64,000 nucleotides of DNA from a virus, in the IMG/VR virus record IMGVR_UViG_3300009184_003751, positions 22,473 to 86,472 of that record; one strand, given 5' to 3'. Position 1 is the first letter of the stretch. Every line of letters begins with the position of its first letter. Shown here piece after piece: positions 7,799 to 17,073 of the stretch. Position numbers and translations under genes: made by a program. The notes under the pieces are model-generated. The model was not told where the DNA came from, searched no databases, and worked only from the letters and a program-made list of their open reading frames with translations.

Positions 7799-9589
7799 TC
7801 ACTGTACCTGTTGTTGTTGGTCAAATTCCTGATTAATTGCGGAACCTAATTGTTTGGCAATATCTGGATTTTTAGCTACAATTTGAACTGCTTGCTTATA
7901 CTTAGACTGTTCTTGCATAGACCTGTTTTGAACACCCTTAAGCTTCATCTGCTTAACTAACAACATAGCCTGACGAACTTCCTCCATCTTATTATCTTGT
8001 TCTGTCGGAGGTTGTTGTCCCTGCTGTTGCTGTTGATCTGCTTCAGCCTGTTGCTGCATCATTTGAGCATTTTGTTCGATTACAGCATTATACCAACGTG
8101 GGTCGTTTGTATTTTGTTCTTTCGAAATTTCGGCATCCTGTTCAGCGATATCCTGATCGGTTTGCTTAAGGATATTTCTACGAACCCACTGATGAGAATA
8201 ATATTGACCAGCAATAGGTTGGAAAGAAGCTGCCAACTGAATACGACCCTGAGCAATTTCGTTATCCTTAAGCTCAGTGAAATAGTTATCTTTAGCAAAA
8301 TCAAATCTAATATCGTTTTGAATGACTGCCCAATCTTCCGGAGTCATAATAGACTTTAAAATTAATTGCTTTTCTAACATCTTAGTGAAAAGATGTGTAA
8401 ATCGTGAACGCAAACGAACAATGAAACGACTAAACTTTAGTTCGTCTCTTGTAATTTCAGTTGCACGACCAATAGAAAATACAGCGTCTGAATTCAAACG
8501 ACTTACTGGAACGTTAAGTGTCTGGAGAAATTTCTTTTGGAAATATAGAACGTCGTCCATTTGTCCAAGAGTTTGACCACCTGGTAAGGTAGTAACTTCC
8601 GTACCTCTACCGCCTTCACGACGAGGAAGCCAATAGTCTTCCAACATAGTCATGAATTTACGGTCGTCACGAATTTCACCAGACTGCGCATCATAGATCA
8701 AGCGGTTTTTATGCTTAACCATGATATCGCGCACATACTGTTCTGCTTTCATCTTAGGCAAGTTACCAACGTCGATATACCAAATACGACGTTCGGGTGC
8801 ACGAGCAAGACGATAAATTACTAGAGCATCTTCAAGAGTACGAAGCTGGTTTAGAGCTTTAATACCCTTATGAAGATATGAAAGAACCATGGTTCCTTGG
8901 TTATCAGTTAAACCAGAAACAACATGTAAAATAGAATCTTTTGCAATCTTTAAGCCAGAGGTCGAAGGACCAACTGCTTTGCTGCCGTAATTGAAACCTT
9001 TATCATTGAAAATAAAGTATTCGTTAGCAACCTTCGACATAATAGCGTCGCCCTGATTGCCGTTTTGAATACGCTTTTTAGCGATTTCTCTAACCTTACG
9101 GATCTTACGTGGATCTACGTAACGTAATTCTTTAATTCCTTCTTTTGGGTTCTTTTCATCAACTACGACATGATAATAAAGACGCCCATCAACATACCAA
9201 CGACGATATATATCATAAGCATGAGTTTTGAACTGAAGAATTTTTAAGCAATTATCGAACTCTTCTCTAATTACTTTTTTAATATTTTCGGAAATTTTAA
9301 GATCGTCTAAGTTAATAGTTACAATATTTTTTTCATCGATTGAAATAGATTCATTAACAATTTCATCAACCGCCGAATCAGTTTCTGGGTGAAGAGACAT
9401 TTCACGATATTTTGTAACAAGCTCTGCTTCTGTTCTTACCGTACCATCAAGATCAACGTATGTACCAAACGCACCACCAGCGGCAACGACAACTGCACCA
9501 TCATCTGTCTCTTTAGGAGCAAACGATGGTGCCGAGTCGACGACCTTTTGATCTTTTCTTTTAAATTCGAAACCGAATAATTCTGCCAT
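7799..9589 (-). CDS. 20: gp20 portal vertex protein
   Basis: This 596 aa protein (T4 gp20 is 524 aa) forms the dodecameric portal through which DNA enters and leaves the head. Recognisable blocks include the early YREMSLHPETDSAVDEIVNE, RRWYVDGRLYYHVVVDEKNP, LRYVDPRKIRKVREI, and APERRIWYIDVGNLPKMKAE followed by QYVRDIM. The last 120 residues are Gln-rich (QQQAEADQQQQQGQQ), a long acidic-polar tail not needed for the portal core. It follows gp19 after a 60-base gap with a hairpin and precedes gp67, as in T4. Confidence 0.97.
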   Translation of the reverse strand: MAELFGFEFKRKDQKVVDSAPSFAPKETDDGAVVVAAGGAFGTYVDLDGTVRTEAELVTKYREMSLHPETDSAVDEIVNESISIDEKNIVTINLDDLKISENIKKVIREEFDNCLKILQFKTHAYDIYRRWYVDGRLYYHVVVDEKNPKEGIKELRYVDPRKIRKVREIAKKRIQNGNQGDAIMSKVANEYFIFNDKGFNYGSKAVGPSTSGLKIAKDSILHVVSGLTDNQGTMVLSYLHKGIKALNQLRTLEDALVIYRLARAPERRIWYIDVGNLPKMKAEQYVRDIMVKHKNRLIYDAQSGEIRDDRKFMTMLEDYWLPRREGGRGTEVTTLPGGQTLGQMDDVLYFQKKFLQTLNVPVSRLNSDAVFSIGRATEITRDELKFSRFIVRLRSRFTHLFTKMLEKQLILKSIMTPEDWAVIQNDIRFDFAKDNYFTELKDNEIAQGRIQLAASFQPIAGQYYSHQWVRRNILKQTDQDIAEQDAEISKEQNTNDPRWYNAVIEQNAQMMQQQAEADQQQQQGQQPPTEQDNKMEEVRQAMLLVKQMKLKGVQNRSMQEQSKYKQAVQIVAKNPDIAKQLGSAINQEFDQQQQVQ

Positions 9590-9604
9590 TTATTTCTCCA
9601 AATT

Positions 9605-9626
9605 GAAGGGGCTTTTTTGCCCCTTC
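9605..9626. terminator. hairpin between gp19 and gp20, weak terminator
   Basis: GAAGGGGC and GCCCCTTC form a perfect eight-pair stem over a six-base loop (T6 on plus, A6 on minus). On the minus strand, the coding direction, the stem is followed only by AATTT, so termination would be partial. It may reduce gp20 expression relative to the abundant tube protein gp19. Confidence 0.5.
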
Positions 9627-9649
9627 TTTAATCATAAAGTATATATTAA

Positions 9650-10264
9650 TTAAGCTGGACCCGAAATACCGTCTTGTTCAGCTTGAGCGGCGTAAGTGTT
9701 GATACCGCCAGCCTTCTTATCAGACGATTCAACAACTGGTACCCAGTAATCGTATGAGAAGTTAACAGAAAATTCTTCAACTGCATTAGCTGCATCCCAG
9801 CCAAGGCTGATAGCACCAATTTGAGTTGGGAAAGCACCAACAAGCTGGTATGAACGAAGAATGCTGCCATCCTTACCGTACTGAATTACTTCAAGGTCAG
9901 CCTTGTAGTTTTCAGCAGAAACGTTAGGATCACGAACGTTAGAAACGAGGCGATTCATTGCGTTTGACCAAGTTTCGAACATTGCACGTACTGAGAAGTC
10001 TTCGTCGTTTAGAACAGTTACGCCCCAATCAGCGAATGTACGCTCACCAGCAACCTTAATTTTACGACCGAAGTAAGGAACTTCGATTGGTGAAATTGTT
10101 GACTCTGGAAGTTCCGCAGTCTTACATAGAAAACGGAACTTATCTACTGAAACGTTATCGATACCAAGACCACCAGGAACTGACATGAAAACGTTGAAGA
10201 GAGATGGTCTGGCGCCACCGTACACCAGACCGTTTGTTTTGAATGCGCTAATATTAAATGGCAT
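9650..10264 (-). CDS. 19: gp19 tail tube protein
   Basis: This 204 aa protein (T4 gp19 is 163 aa) stacks as hexamers to make the inner tail tube. The start MPFNISAFKTNGLVYGGARP and segment FLCKTAELPESTISPIEVPY are characteristic, as is the C-terminal FSVNFSYDYWVP. It directly follows the sheath gene gp18. The plus-strand gene at 57784 begins in the same way (MPFNINALKAN) and is probably a baseplate paralogue. An AATAAATA element lies 28 bases upstream. Confidence 0.93.
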   Translation of the reverse strand: MPFNISAFKTNGLVYGGARPSLFNVFMSVPGGLGIDNVSVDKFRFLCKTAELPESTISPIEVPYFGRKIKVAGERTFADWGVTVLNDEDFSVRAMFETWSNAMNRLVSNVRDPNVSAENYKADLEVIQYGKDGSILRSYQLVGAFPTQIGAISLGWDAANAVEEFSVNFSYDYWVPVVESSDKKAGGINTYAAQAEQDGISGPA

Positions 10265-10291
10265 TTATTGTACTCCTTTTGAGCTTTTATC

Positions 10292-10299
10292 TATTTATT
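10292..10299 (-). promoter_or_regulatory. late-promoter-like AATAAATA before gp19
   Basis: One mismatch to TATAAATA on the minus strand, 28 bases before the gp19 start and overlapping the gp18 stop, the same arrangement as the exact late promoters elsewhere here. Confidence 0.45.
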
Positions 10300-12589
10300 A
10301 GAACTTGCCAACCACTTCGGAGAATTGAACGCCAGTTGGTACAGCTACGAAGTTCAACTGGATGAAGTTGATCGAACGAGCTGGCTTAATATAGATATCG
10401 CCAACAAACTGGTTAGAATCAATTACCTGAGCGGTGTTATTTGTGTCGTCACAAATAACAAGGAAGTCAGTAATACCACGACGACCCTTGATAGTTCTAA
10501 GGTAAGGAGTTACAAGGTTTTTAAACTGTGCTCTAGTGAACGCATCGTTAAACTCGAATAGCGAGTACTTAGCAGCAGTCGAAATAGCCTTTTCAAGAAC
10601 AATAAACAATCTGCGAACGTTAATATGATCGAATGCAGATGGTTTTGTTTGCATTGTTTTATCACCATAAAGAACAGTTCCCTGACCAGGGAAAGTAACA
10701 ACTGGGTTGATATTATTGCTGAAAAGAATATCGCGTTCTGACTTGCGTGGATTAAATGCAAGCTTAACAAGGTTCTTAATTTGACCACGGTTGAAACCAG
10801 CTGGTGACCACCAAGCATCGTTTGTCTGGTCTGTACGAGCACATAGACCGCCGATATCGCCGTTTAGAGGGATCCAACGATATACGTCGTTATAACGATC
10901 GTACTGATACTTGTAACCAGAGTCAAGAACTGCATAAGAAGTCGAACGAGTTGCGCTTCTCCAATTCTTAAGACTTACGGCTTCGTTACCAACGTTATTT
11001 AATACCATGCTCTTATCAGGTGAAATTAATGCAACGCAATCCTTACGAATTTCGCAAATATTGTCGATGATGTAATTTGCAAGCTGGAAGTTAGTTACAG
11101 TTTGACCGCCTTGTGTACTAGTGCCGCCAAGTGGACGACCCTGAAGAACAAGAGAAATATCTACGTCTTCTGCAGAAGCAAACATGTCATAAGCAGCGCC
11201 GAGGATACCTAATGTTGCATTAGTTTCGTCGAGACCATCAGCACCAAGAGACATAGTTAAATTCAAAGGAGCTGTAGCAGTTGAACTTGTAAGACGAACT
11301 GCTGTATTCGAAACTGCAGTTGTGCGATCGTTTGCCCACCAGATATATTCTGATGCATCATTGATCACAGTCTTATAATAATTTACAGTATTATCATCGT
11401 TCTTAGCATTAGTAGCTCTTGAAAGACCCTTATAAACTTCAAGAACAGTTCCTGGAGTACCAGTAAATGCGCCACCATTATCAACAACTACAACGTGCAT
11501 TTCGTCCTGAGCCGAAGTATTACCGTTGTTTAACTGATAATTTGACTGACCAGGAGCAGAGTCAACAACGTTGAAGAATTCCCAATAACGGGAAATCGTG
11601 TTAGATGAATATGCAGTATGAAGTCTGTATGGGTCTTCGAAACCGAAGCTTACAATAGTAGATGTTGCATTCGAAACAGTATTAACAGATTTAATTTGCA
11701 TATACTGTAAGCCGATAGTAGAATTACCAGCTAGAATTTGGTCACCAATAGAGAAATTAGCTTCTAATGCAACACCAGCAACGTTAGCAGCACCAGAATA
11801 TACTGCAGTTGCATTCGCAGAGCCGATAGTAAAATCTAAATTTGCAGTAGCATTTACATTTGATGTATACGAATTAGCATTATCGCAAACGCTGATTCTT
11901 AAAGAGTTACCGAGCTGTCCTGGGAACTTAGCAACATAATAAACGTCAGAGTCGAAACTACCATCTAATGAAGAATACTGGTTTTCGTTTTTAACGATTT
12001 GATTTATAAGGTTAGCAACGAAAGAAGTAGAATCTTTAGCAACAGCAGTATAAGAAGTTTCTGGACGACCGAAATATAGGGTTACTGTGTTACCAGAACC
12101 AGTATTCGCAGCTGTTGAAGTTGAAAGAGTAACAATGCTATGAGTTGCATTTGTAGTTATAGTAGAAACAGTTACGTTATTACCAGTGCCAACGATAGTA
12201 GCATTAGAAGTTTGTGTTACATACATACCAGCTATAATACCAGTAGCTACGTTTGCAATTACGTATTGGTTATTTGCTACTGTTGAATTTGAAGAAGAAA
12301 CAGCAGCAAAAGTTGGGGTAGCGCCGCTAGTGTTAGCTGCACGAGAAACCCAAAGACGGTTTGTATATGAAAGGAAGTTAGCAGCAGTAAAAAATGTTTC
12401 GGCGTTAAAGCTTGTTGGCTTTCCGTATCTTGCAACAAGATTTGTTTCGCTATCGATTAAAAGTCTCTGTCCAATTGGACCCCAACGAAATACACCGCCA
12501 ATAGCGCCGTCCGAAGTAGCAACTGCAGGTACAACTGTTGTAAGATCAATTTCCGAAACGTTTACGCCTGGACTTAGTTGAAATGCCAT
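10298..12589 (-). CDS. 18: gp18 contractile tail sheath protein
   Basis: This 763 aa protein (T4 gp18 is 659 aa) forms the contractile sheath. The start MAFQLSPGVNVSEIDLTTVV and VFRWGPIGQRLLIDSE are hallmarks, as is the C-terminal domain, from NDVYRWIPLNGDIGGLCART through PSAFDHINVRRLFIVLEKAI to the ending TGVQFSEVVGKF. Residues roughly 100-330 are Thr/Ser/Asn-rich and look like the variable surface-exposed insertion domain. It has an exact late promoter upstream and is followed directly by gp19. Confidence 0.97.
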   Translation of the reverse strand: MAFQLSPGVNVSEIDLTTVVPAVATSDGAIGGVFRWGPIGQRLLIDSETNLVARYGKPTSFNAETFFTAANFLSYTNRLWVSRAANTSGATPTFAAVSSSNSTVANNQYVIANVATGIIAGMYVTQTSNATIVGTGNNVTVSTITTNATHSIVTLSTSTAANTGSGNTVTLYFGRPETSYTAVAKDSTSFVANLINQIVKNENQYSSLDGSFDSDVYYVAKFPGQLGNSLRISVCDNANSYTSNVNATANLDFTIGSANATAVYSGAANVAGVALEANFSIGDQILAGNSTIGLQYMQIKSVNTVSNATSTIVSFGFEDPYRLHTAYSSNTISRYWEFFNVVDSAPGQSNYQLNNGNTSAQDEMHVVVVDNGGAFTGTPGTVLEVYKGLSRATNAKNDDNTVNYYKTVINDASEYIWWANDRTTAVSNTAVRLTSSTATAPLNLTMSLGADGLDETNATLGILGAAYDMFASAEDVDISLVLQGRPLGGTSTQGGQTVTNFQLANYIIDNICEIRKDCVALISPDKSMVLNNVGNEAVSLKNWRSATRSTSYAVLDSGYKYQYDRYNDVYRWIPLNGDIGGLCARTDQTNDAWWSPAGFNRGQIKNLVKLAFNPRKSERDILFSNNINPVVTFPGQGTVLYGDKTMQTKPSAFDHINVRRLFIVLEKAISTAAKYSLFEFNDAFTRAQFKNLVTPYLRTIKGRRGITDFLVICDDTNNTAQVIDSNQFVGDIYIKPARSINFIQLNFVAVPTGVQFSEVVGKF

Positions 12590-12633
12590 TTTAATCTCTC
12601 CTTATTTGCGAGAATAGTTTAAATATTTTTTAT

Positions 12634-12641
12634 TATTTATA
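12634..12641 (-). promoter_or_regulatory. late promoter TATAAATA before gp18
   Basis: Exact TATAAATA on the minus strand, in the 64-base gap between gp17 and gp18, 45 bases before the gp18 ATG. Confidence 0.75.
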
Positions 12642-12653
12642 GAATGCTGGTGC

Positions 12654-14309
12654 TTAGAAATTTTGAGGAGAGTTCCACATCCAGCTGTCTGGCACGTATT
12701 TTTCTATGTTTTCGTCATAGTCTTCGTCGCGACGCCCATCGTCCATAAACCCAAACGGAGACATATCTTGCTCCATATCTTCTTCGGTTTTTTCTCGAAG
12801 GGACATAAGGGTATTTATGTTCGTATAGTCCTTGAAATATTGCTGCTCGGACAACCAAGCAAAAAGCACAAGACACATAACCAAGTCATCATGTTTACCT
12901 GACTCTGCCTCGTATGAAGTTCCCTTTTTAGAAAAAGTAGAAAGCTCATTGATTGTATGAAAATCGTTAATGATTAACTGGTTTTGTTCAATAAGAAGCT
13001 TCATAATCGAACAACCAACAGACTTAACAATTTTAGTTGTTCTAATACCTTTATCTACGCTACCCCCACCGAAACCACCTGTAATCCTTTTACCAGAACG
13101 ACCAGCATTTTCTGTAAACAGAACGTTTTCATAACCAAAATCATAATGAAGGGAATGTGAAACCTGCTCGCCGATATCGTTTACTTCAACCAAAACGGAA
13201 GCGTTATTATACGCCTTTGCTAATCTATGAATAGTGTCGGCATAATCTATAGGAGCAATCGCATTATTCCTATAGACACAAACCTGATTGTAAGGCATCT
13301 GAGTTACGTCTAATAACTGGAACGCTGAATAGTCTAATCCCTTACCTCTAGAAACGTCGCAAATCATAATGTAAACATGGTTTTGAAGAGGAGGAGCATA
13401 TTGAACTAACCCCTCGCGCTCGACCATCGGAGCTTGGTGAACGAGCTCTTTAAGTTTCCAACCAGCGATAAGCGTACCAGAGCTACCAAGGAATTCACAG
13501 TTATATTCCTGATCGAACTTCTCGATATCGAAGTTCATAGCAGCTAGAGTGTCTTGTTTCCACTTTTCATTTCGACCAGGAACATTTTGCCATAAAACTT
13601 TGATAGCTTTATATTGGTTCCTTTGTTCTACAGCATTTACCCAAATACTATAGAAATGGTTCAACCCATTAGGAGTTGAAACTAGAATAATTTTAGATTC
13701 TTGACCTGACGAAATCGTAGGATAAACCGAAGTGAAAAACTCGTCCCAGTTTTCGATAAAGGCAGATTCGTCGATGAAAAGAAGGTTGATAGAATAACCA
13801 CGGATAGAATCAGTACTTGTAGCAGCAGCGATAACACGACTGTTGTTTTCAAGTTCGAATGAACCCTTATTCCATTCTTTGACGCCTTGCTGGAGCCATT
13901 TAGGAAGATGCTGGTAAGCCAACTGGACACGACCAAGAATTTCTCTTGCCGTGTCGCCTTTGTTAGCGAGTAAGGCTACGGTTTTATCTGGATTAAAAAT
14001 AATATACCAAAGAATAAAAGCGCACGTAGTAGTTGACTTACCAGCCTGACGAGCAGTCGTCACAATATTAAAACGATTATTAGCAAAAGATTGTAACATC
14101 TCTTTTTGATAATCGTAAAGTTTGAAGTTAATCAAACCTTTATCAATACTAATAATTTTCATATATTTTTCTGTAAAATACACAACGTCCTGTGAGCATC
14201 TTACATATTCATTAACTAGATCGGGCGTCCACTCAATCGATTGGTTTTCTCGTTTGAGGTTTGCGTTTCCGTTGTACCCTTTAAGGTTATTAAACTGCTG
14301 ATCCACCAT
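12654..14309 (-). CDS. 17: gp17 terminase large subunit
   Basis: This 551 aa packaging motor (T4 gp17 is 610 aa) has an ATPase and a nuclease domain. Walker A is ARQAGKST (86-93), Walker B is LLFIDES (176-182), and the coupling motif STP lies at 211-213. The RNase H-like nuclease follows with acidic motifs in MICDVSRGKGLDYSAF, VLVEVNDIG and GKHDDLVMCL. Its start overlaps gp16 by 20 bases, so translation is probably coupled. It packages DNA through gp20. No motif is missing. Confidence 0.97.
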   Translation of the reverse strand: MVDQQFNNLKGYNGNANLKRENQSIEWTPDLVNEYVRCSQDVVYFTEKYMKIISIDKGLINFKLYDYQKEMLQSFANNRFNIVTTARQAGKSTTTCAFILWYIIFNPDKTVALLANKGDTAREILGRVQLAYQHLPKWLQQGVKEWNKGSFELENNSRVIAAATSTDSIRGYSINLLFIDESAFIENWDEFFTSVYPTISSGQESKIILVSTPNGLNHFYSIWVNAVEQRNQYKAIKVLWQNVPGRNEKWKQDTLAAMNFDIEKFDQEYNCEFLGSSGTLIAGWKLKELVHQAPMVEREGLVQYAPPLQNHVYIMICDVSRGKGLDYSAFQLLDVTQMPYNQVCVYRNNAIAPIDYADTIHRLAKAYNNASVLVEVNDIGEQVSHSLHYDFGYENVLFTENAGRSGKRITGGFGGGSVDKGIRTTKIVKSVGCSIMKLLIEQNQLIINDFHTINELSTFSKKGTSYEAESGKHDDLVMCLVLFAWLSEQQYFKDYTNINTLMSLREKTEEDMEQDMSPFGFMDDGRRDEDYDENIEKYVPDSWMWNSPQNF

Positions 14310-14718
14310 TTTTCATATTCTCAATTACTTTTTGAAGTTCTGCAGTCGAGCCAACAAACAAATTATTATTAATTGTTTTGGCATGCTCGTTCGTAGGAGC
14401 ATCTACAGCACTAATTTCACGAATTTTAGTTTGAAGTTCGAGCAGGTCTTTATTAGCCTGGAGCATAGTGTCCATAAGTTTAGCTAAAACTTCGAATGCT
14501 CTTGGGTTTTGAGACTGATCGGCAATTTGAGCCAAATTATATAAAGCTTCTTGACCGTTTTGTATAACTTCATAAACGTTTGATCTAGCAGCTTCGAAAT
14601 CGTTTCTCGCGCTATCGTTATGAGCTTCAGCCATTATAGTTGCAACTGCTGTAGAATTAGTTTGTGTTTCTAAACCTAAAGCTTTGCCAATCGGATCATT
14701 ATCTGAATTGTCTGTCAT
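14290..14718 (-). CDS. 16: gp16 terminase small subunit
   Basis: This 142 aa helical protein (T4 gp16 is 164 aa) lies directly upstream of gp17. In T4 gp16 forms rings, recognises DNA for packaging and stimulates the gp17 ATPase. A central coiled-coil region (residues about 50-105, ALYNLAQIADQSQNPRAFEV then LLELQTKIREI) resembles the T4 oligomerisation helices. The acidic start (MTDNSDNDPIGKALGLE) fits the N-terminal segment. It overlaps gp15 by four bases and gp17 by 20. Confidence 0.9.
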   Translation of the reverse strand: MTDNSDNDPIGKALGLETQTNSTAVATIMAEAHNDSARNDFEAARSNVYEVIQNGQEALYNLAQIADQSQNPRAFEVLAKLMDTMLQANKDLLELQTKIREISAVDAPTNEHAKTINNNLFVGSTAELQKVIENMKNGGSAV

Positions 14719-15578
14719 TCTATCTCATCTTCGTTGTAAACTTGAGTTATAAACCCATAGTCATCACTTATTTCGATTTCAGCATATGGGACAGAACCTG
14801 TATTCGAATTAGGACCGCCAAAATAATTTACAGGTAACCCATTAGCAGTTAATCCTGGTTGAACCGTTACACGTTCAGAAACAGGAAGTTCTCCCTTGAC
14901 GCTCGATATTTTACCATCTTCAACATTAGATAGATAAAAGTTCGTTTCGACAAATTTAATAATTCCAGCTTTTTTAACTGGACCGTATATATAGCCTTTA
15001 AGAGTAAAGTCTAATGTCCAAATGATAGCTCGTCTCTTTTGAAACTGGCCGTCATAATTATCGCTGTATGATATATTATTTAATATGATTGGAATATCCA
15101 TAACAACTTCAACTTCTGGAATTAAGTTTACTGTTGTTGTCCAATCAGGAGTAAAATAAGGAAGTATTTGTTCAATAATTTTAGTTCCATCTTCTGCATT
15201 TTTAGCATAGATGTAAACCTTAAATTCGATATTATAAGGAACAGGGTTATACTGATATTTGAATTTATTAACATCATCAGCATTTTTTACTGAAATTTTA
15301 TTGATGGTTGGAAGTTTTCTTGAACCATCATATGTCATTTTTCCCATTTCAAAAGAAATAAGAGGCAACGGCGCTGTTGCTGTTGGGCGGTCGATAGCAG
15401 GATCCTGCGTAACTCGAGCAAGCATCTTATCTTTTGGGGCGTAAGTTACAGGAACTTTAAGGAGAGCTGTTACATTACCGTCTTTATCGGTTCTTGTAAT
15501 ACGAATATTATTGACGAGTGTTCCCATCAAAATAACATATTTGCGGATAAGGCTAAAATAAAACGGTTGACCAAACAT
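14715..15578 (-). CDS. 15: gp15 tail sheath stabiliser and completion protein
   Basis: This 287 aa protein (T4 gp15 is 272 aa) forms the ring that ends the tail and joins it to the head neck. The N-terminus MFGQPFYFSLIRKYVILMGT parallels T4 MFGYFYNSSFRRYATLMGD, followed by VPVTYAPKDKMLAR (T4: VPITYASKEHFM). This match fixes the start. It begins at the gp14 stop and ends four bases into gp16, in the conserved gp13-14-15-16-17 order. Confidence 0.95.
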   Translation of the reverse strand: MFGQPFYFSLIRKYVILMGTLVNNIRITRTDKDGNVTALLKVPVTYAPKDKMLARVTQDPAIDRPTATAPLPLISFEMGKMTYDGSRKLPTINKISVKNADDVNKFKYQYNPVPYNIEFKVYIYAKNAEDGTKIIEQILPYFTPDWTTTVNLIPEVEVVMDIPIILNNISYSDNYDGQFQKRRAIIWTLDFTLKGYIYGPVKKAGIIKFVETNFYLSNVEDGKISSVKGELPVSERVTVQPGLTANGLPVNYFGGPNSNTGSVPYAEIEISDDYGFITQVYNEDEIE

Positions 15579-16300
15579 TAAATTGTTCTTTCGCTAAATG
15601 GGTCAAATGCCGTGAAATCGACAAATAGATCTGACTCTGTTTGTATTTCGTCGTTATCTGCAGCCGCAATAAGATCGTTCAATGACGAACCTTCGAGAGT
15701 AAGGTAATCGCTATCTTCTGTTAGGATGTTATCGCCTTCTTCTGAAATAACAGTCCAATCGAGAATATTAGTGCTGAACTTTTTTTGAAGGACGTCTATT
15801 TCTGGTATACCAGTATTCATAGTTTCGCCAGAATACTCAAACAACTCACAAGTCATTTCCCAAGTTTGTAATGCACCTAATTGATAGAACATCTCAAACT
15901 TGTTAACATACTTAATTTGAAAACATTTATTATTAAGCGGAAAGAAAATAAGGTCACCTTCGTTTGGTCTAACCTTAGTCGTGTAGTTTCCAACGTCTTC
16001 ATTAAAACGTCTTTGAGCAACAGAAAAGATAACTTGGTCACGAATTTCAAGACCAAACTTAGACATAAAATTGCCGTCGCCAGCAAACCCATCAACAGAT
16101 TTAATGTAAATTTCAATAGGGTAAGCGTTTTCATAACTTGACTGATCGTCAGCGCCATAAACGTCATCGTAATTGTTTAACTTACGAGGAATGTAAAACA
16201 TATCTTCACCATAGATGCGAATAGCCTCTATGATTAAATTTTCAAGTAAAAGTTGTTCTTGAGAAGCTTGAAAATTATTGAAGAAAAAATTAGTTGCCAT
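15578..16300 (-). CDS. 14: gp14 neck protein
   Basis: This 240 aa protein (T4 gp14 is 256 aa) is one of the two neck proteins that close the filled head and attach the tail. The start MATNFFFNNFQASQEQLLLE and the block EAIRIYGEDMFYIPRKLNNY are characteristic, as is GDLIFFPLNNKCFQIKYVNK. Stop and start bases overlap with gp13 and gp15 on either side, so the neck genes are tightly coupled. Confidence 0.94.
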   Translation of the reverse strand: MATNFFFNNFQASQEQLLLENLIIEAIRIYGEDMFYIPRKLNNYDDVYGADDQSSYENAYPIEIYIKSVDGFAGDGNFMSKFGLEIRDQVIFSVAQRRFNEDVGNYTTKVRPNEGDLIFFPLNNKCFQIKYVNKFEMFYQLGALQTWEMTCELFEYSGETMNTGIPEIDVLQKKFSTNILDWTVISEEGDNILTEDSDYLTLEGSSLNDLIAAADNDEIQTESDLFVDFTAFDPFSERTI

Positions 16301-17040
16301 TAGCCTATCATGTCCGTAACTGGAAGTGAATAGCTATAAACCATTTCTTTTTCTAATTCTTCTCTTTCTTTTGTAGCTTCGTTATAAATTTGCTGACCAT
16401 TGAAAGTTAAGCCTCCAGGCATTTTCATACCTTCGAACTTTTTTAAGTTTGTTCCCCACTGCTGTTTAATTAAGCAAGCGGTATAACGTAGCAACCAACG
16501 ATCCGACCAAGCATCTGTATATGTTGTAGGATCAAGAACTTCATAAGCTTCTACAATTAAATAATTACCTGTTTCTAATCTTTCCCAATCCATATCTAGA
16601 TATAATTTGTTAACGTGACGATTATATCTCAATGGTTGCTGACCAACAAGCATCTGTTCAAGAAATTGAATATGGTTCATGGCCATATAGTATGGTACCA
16701 TCGAAACAGATGTAAGGGTATAAAGATCGTTCAATGCGATCTGATAGCGGATATTAAAAAGGTTATTTGTATTGAGAGCATTTCCGATAGGGAAAATATT
16801 AACAGCGCCAATAATGTTTTCTGGTAAAGTTATATATTTGTTAGTTTTATCTGTATCAGTTACTAAATGTTTATAATATATTTTCGACGAGCCGTCAAAG
16901 TGATAATCCCAAAAATAACGTAGAGCTTCGTCAATACGATCTTCTACTTGATCGTCATCAACGTTAATTTCGATAACTGGTTTACCTAAACGACGTAAGC
17001 AATTTTCTTTAAAGTCGGCTCTAGTTGTTGGCGTTGCCAT
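16300..17040 (-). CDS. 13: gp13 neck protein
   Basis: This 246 aa protein (T4 gp13 is 309 aa) works with gp14 in the neck. The N-terminal FKENCLRRLGKPVIEINVDD with QVEDRIDEALRYFWDYHFDG is highly typical, as is LLRYTACLIKQQWGTNLKKF near residue 180. It is the first gene of the neck-terminase-sheath block. AATAAATA lies 26 bases upstream. Confidence 0.94.
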   Translation of the reverse strand: MATPTTRADFKENCLRRLGKPVIEINVDDDQVEDRIDEALRYFWDYHFDGSSKIYYKHLVTDTDKTNKYITLPENIIGAVNIFPIGNALNTNNLFNIRYQIALNDLYTLTSVSMVPYYMAMNHIQFLEQMLVGQQPLRYNRHVNKLYLDMDWERLETGNYLIVEAYEVLDPTTYTDAWSDRWLLRYTACLIKQQWGTNLKKFEGMKMPGGLTFNGQQIYNEATKEREELEKEMVYSYSLPVTDMIG

Positions 17041-17065
17041 TTTATAATCCTTAAAACGTTTTTAT

Positions 17066-17073
17066 TATTTATT
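17066..17073 (-). promoter_or_regulatory. late-promoter-like AATAAATA before gp13
   Basis: One mismatch to the late element, minus strand, 26 bases before gp13 and overlapping the stop of the preceding 49 aa gene. Confidence 0.45.

Noticed and set aside
10325-12581. Several long plus-strand frames opposite gp18 and other head genes
   Set aside because: They mirror highly supported minus-strand genes, lack start signals, and encode low-complexity or implausible proteins. All such antisense and alternate-frame ORFs were left out.
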